Source: Flavobacterium sp.
GTDB lineage: Bacteria; Bacteroidota; Bacteroidia; Flavobacteriales; Flavobacteriaceae
NCBI GenBank assembly: GCA_023259675.1
Contig: JALRGT010000011.1
Span: 32,338 to 96,337 of the forward strand
Length of the DNA: 64,000 nucleotides
Reading direction: 5' to 3'
Both the position numbers and the translations under genes were made by a program. Of this stretch, positions 63,301 through 64,000 are shown in pieces. Under the pieces are notes generated by a model. That model ran no database searches, was not told the origin of the DNA, and worked only from the letters and a program-made list of their open reading frames with translations. Numbering within the stretch: the first letter of the stretch is position 1; the number at the start of each line of letters is the position of its first letter.

Positions 63301-63504
63301 GCTAGGAGTGGCTTGGATGGTGTATTTACCATCAAAATCAGTCTGTGTTCCTTTTTGCGTTCCCTTTATTAAAATACTAACGCCTGGTAAAGGTAGTCCT
63401 GTGTTGTCAGAAATAATACCTGTAACGGCTCTTTCTTGCGCAAAGGTTAGATGCGACATAAGTACCATTAATAGTACAAAGATTCCATTAAATTTTAGCT
63501 TCAT
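60349..63504 (-). CDS. SusC/RagA TonB-linked outer-membrane channel
   Basis: 1051 aa: signal peptide (ending LTFAQ), CarboxypepD_reg-like domain (about 23-110, AVTGIISDNTGLPLPGVSILIKG), TonB-box-like NEVVVTAFG, plug domain (about 118-245, IRGVNSLIGNTDPLIIVDGI) and a 22-strand barrel ending in KRYGFKVNLTF. It imports a nutrient captured by the partner SusD. The operon order is susC-susD-lipoprotein with one terminator. No sigma/anti-sigma or hybrid regulator is inside the window; it may lie to the right. Confidence 0.95.
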   Translation of the reverse strand: MKLKFNGIFVLLMVLMSHLTFAQERAVTGIISDNTGLPLPGVSILIKGTQKGTQTDFDGKYTIQATPSQILIFSYLGMITQEIIASSNTINIKLQSSEQQLNEVVVTAFGIKRNPKKLGYSVSSVKTDDLTENSEPDLARSLQGKVAGVNVNVSTGVAGAANQITIRGVNSLIGNTDPLIIVDGIAYSNASVTSTSQITGGGGYESALSSLDPNDIASVNVLKSTAAAALYGSRAMNGVIVVTTKSGSSKYNKAEKLSVNVGLGTYFENIANLPDYQNTYGAGSNFQYSNANGSWGPRFDSLATIPTWQTLLDSFPDQFGATVPYAAKPNNVKDLFRTGRVFDKTIGFNYSGQDGSFNATVSDLRQDGYIPYNSYDRTSMSAGGNFKLSKKFTVGANMSYSKTQQKGGFFGENQYDGASSSFARTLFLARNWDLNLPYTDPITGNSVTPNGIQFDHPLWSWEHDQIITNTDRIVTGINLNYTFNDNISASYRAGLNKYSLNRLQIRDLGSRSNSGLGNLLSDNYSNEDIESTFLLNFNYDLNDSFKLAAIIGNNILQNNYSRITNEGREFINPDIFTFHNVKSIVNLEDESAQKRNIGVFGDLTLSYKDYLFLNATARNDWSSSLPKNNNSYFYPSVSASAILTDALNISSNVLTFAKLRASYAKVGRDNDAEFLRIAFDQGQAYNGNPQLGNNTTLGDQTVIPEFSQEYEVGTDLEFFKKRITLDLSLYTKTTTDLITDVTVPSSTGFEVFRTNAGSIRNKGIELGLTLVPFRSNDFKWTFGTMFTKNKNEVLTLKEGLERIQLDVNEIAYAIPGQAFGVFYGTRFARDANGNYLINQAGGGIIQDPSLGIIGDPNADFKVSFTNTIVYKAFSLRAQFDWKQGGDISSSTIQQLLGRGVTKDTEDREHTFIIPGYYGDSSTGTPILDGTGNQIPNTVQLSMNELYFSPAGGNTFAINSVDEADVYDGTVFRLREINLTYDVPSDVLKKTPFGKISLSVLGSNLWYFAPNIPKYTNFDPETTSYGNSTLQGIETSAAPTAKRYGFKVNLTF

Positions 63505-63827
63505 TTTGTAATGATTTTAAATTAGTAGGTCAAAAATCTTAATTAATTGTTAACTTTCCTAATGTTTTTGTTGATTTTTTATGCGCGCATTCATTTTTTA
63601 ACATTTTAACATAATTAACAGATAGTGTTATAAAAATGCTGTTATCCGATTTTGATTATAATTTTTTCTCATTATTTTGATGCTTCCAATTTGTATATTC
63701 TTTGAGTTTATAAATTATTTGTTGCTATTATTGGTTCTTTGGTAAAAATATGTTTTCTGAAGGATAATTCAGGTTTTTAGGAATGTAAAGTTGTTGTTTG
63801 CATAGAATACAGGTTTGTTTATAATCT

Positions 63828-63863
<36 letters not shown>

Positions 63864-64000
63864 GGGTTTTGAGTAGAGGGGTATGTTTTAATGAGAATTA
63901 AGTAAATAACTATGACGGACAATGGAATTTGGTGTGTAAATAATCTTGTTGAAAATTAATGGATTAACGTTTGTTTACTAAAAAATAATTTATACATTTG

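Overview
The window looks like a chromosomal segment of a Bacteroidota bacterium, most likely a Flavobacterium or close relative. The reasons are AT-rich DNA, SusC/SusD genes, Bacteroidota-type lipoprotein signals, TAnnTTTG -7 promoter boxes, and a gene set typical of flavobacteria (hpt-adk-obgE, purE/purK, a one-chain gcvP, a bacterial GGGPS, a DUF4301 protein). No rRNA, tRNA, insertion sequence or CRISPR array was recognised.

Layout. (1) 219-15607, plus strand: part of a polysaccharide utilisation locus with seven exported proteins. These are an alpha/alpha-barrel glycosidase, a GH78 alpha-L-rhamnosidase, a BNR sialidase-like protein, a TIM-barrel isomerase-like protein, a GH67N-like glycosidase and two GH2 enzymes, one with a malectin domain. 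The likely target is a rhamnose-, galactose- and uronate-containing glycan. Any SusCD pair or regulator for it would lie left of the window. (2) 15697-24327, minus strand: seven overlapping genes that form one translationally coupled operon. It encodes an HMG-CoA reductase fused to an APH-type kinase, a CarS-like CDP-archaeol synthase, a phosphotransferase resembling rifampin phosphotransferase, a UbiA-like membrane protein, a zinc-ribbon methyltransferase, a PlsC acyltransferase and a desaturase. I read it as an uncharacterised lipid pathway and the most interesting part of the window. ahcY follows. (3) 26352-30679, plus: 4'-phosphopantetheinyl transferase, GGGPS (archaeal-type glycerol-ether prenyltransferase), PnuC, DUF4301 and ArfB, tightly packed. 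With CarS and the UbiA-like proteins, GGGPS gives three classes of archaeal membrane-lipid enzyme within 22 kb. (4) 30727-33171: a TPP riboswitch in front of a TonB-dependent receptor, presumably for thiamine uptake. (5) 33315-57618: mainly housekeeping genes (KAS III, gcvP, a second UbiA-like protein, a DUF4143 ATPase with an unusual operator array, a monohaem cytochrome, an M3 peptidase, purE/purK, hpt, adk, a CNNM transporter, obgE, a glycosyltransferase, a TPR protein, mpl, radC, yjjG, rarA, a rhomboid protease, rlmB). Converging genes are separated by clear bidirectional terminators. (6) 57683-63504, minus: a susC-susD-lipoprotein operon with no CAZyme, and a 34-nt poly-T tract upstream.

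Other structure. A nearly identical 33-nt palindrome lies just outside each end of the lipid operon. Three 33-bp-spaced copies of a palindrome run into the promoter of the DUF4143 ATPase. Four genes carry a TAnnTTTG box exactly 4 nt before the ATG, which suggests leaderless mRNAs. Several intergenic inverted repeats run into coding ends and affect the choice of start codon.
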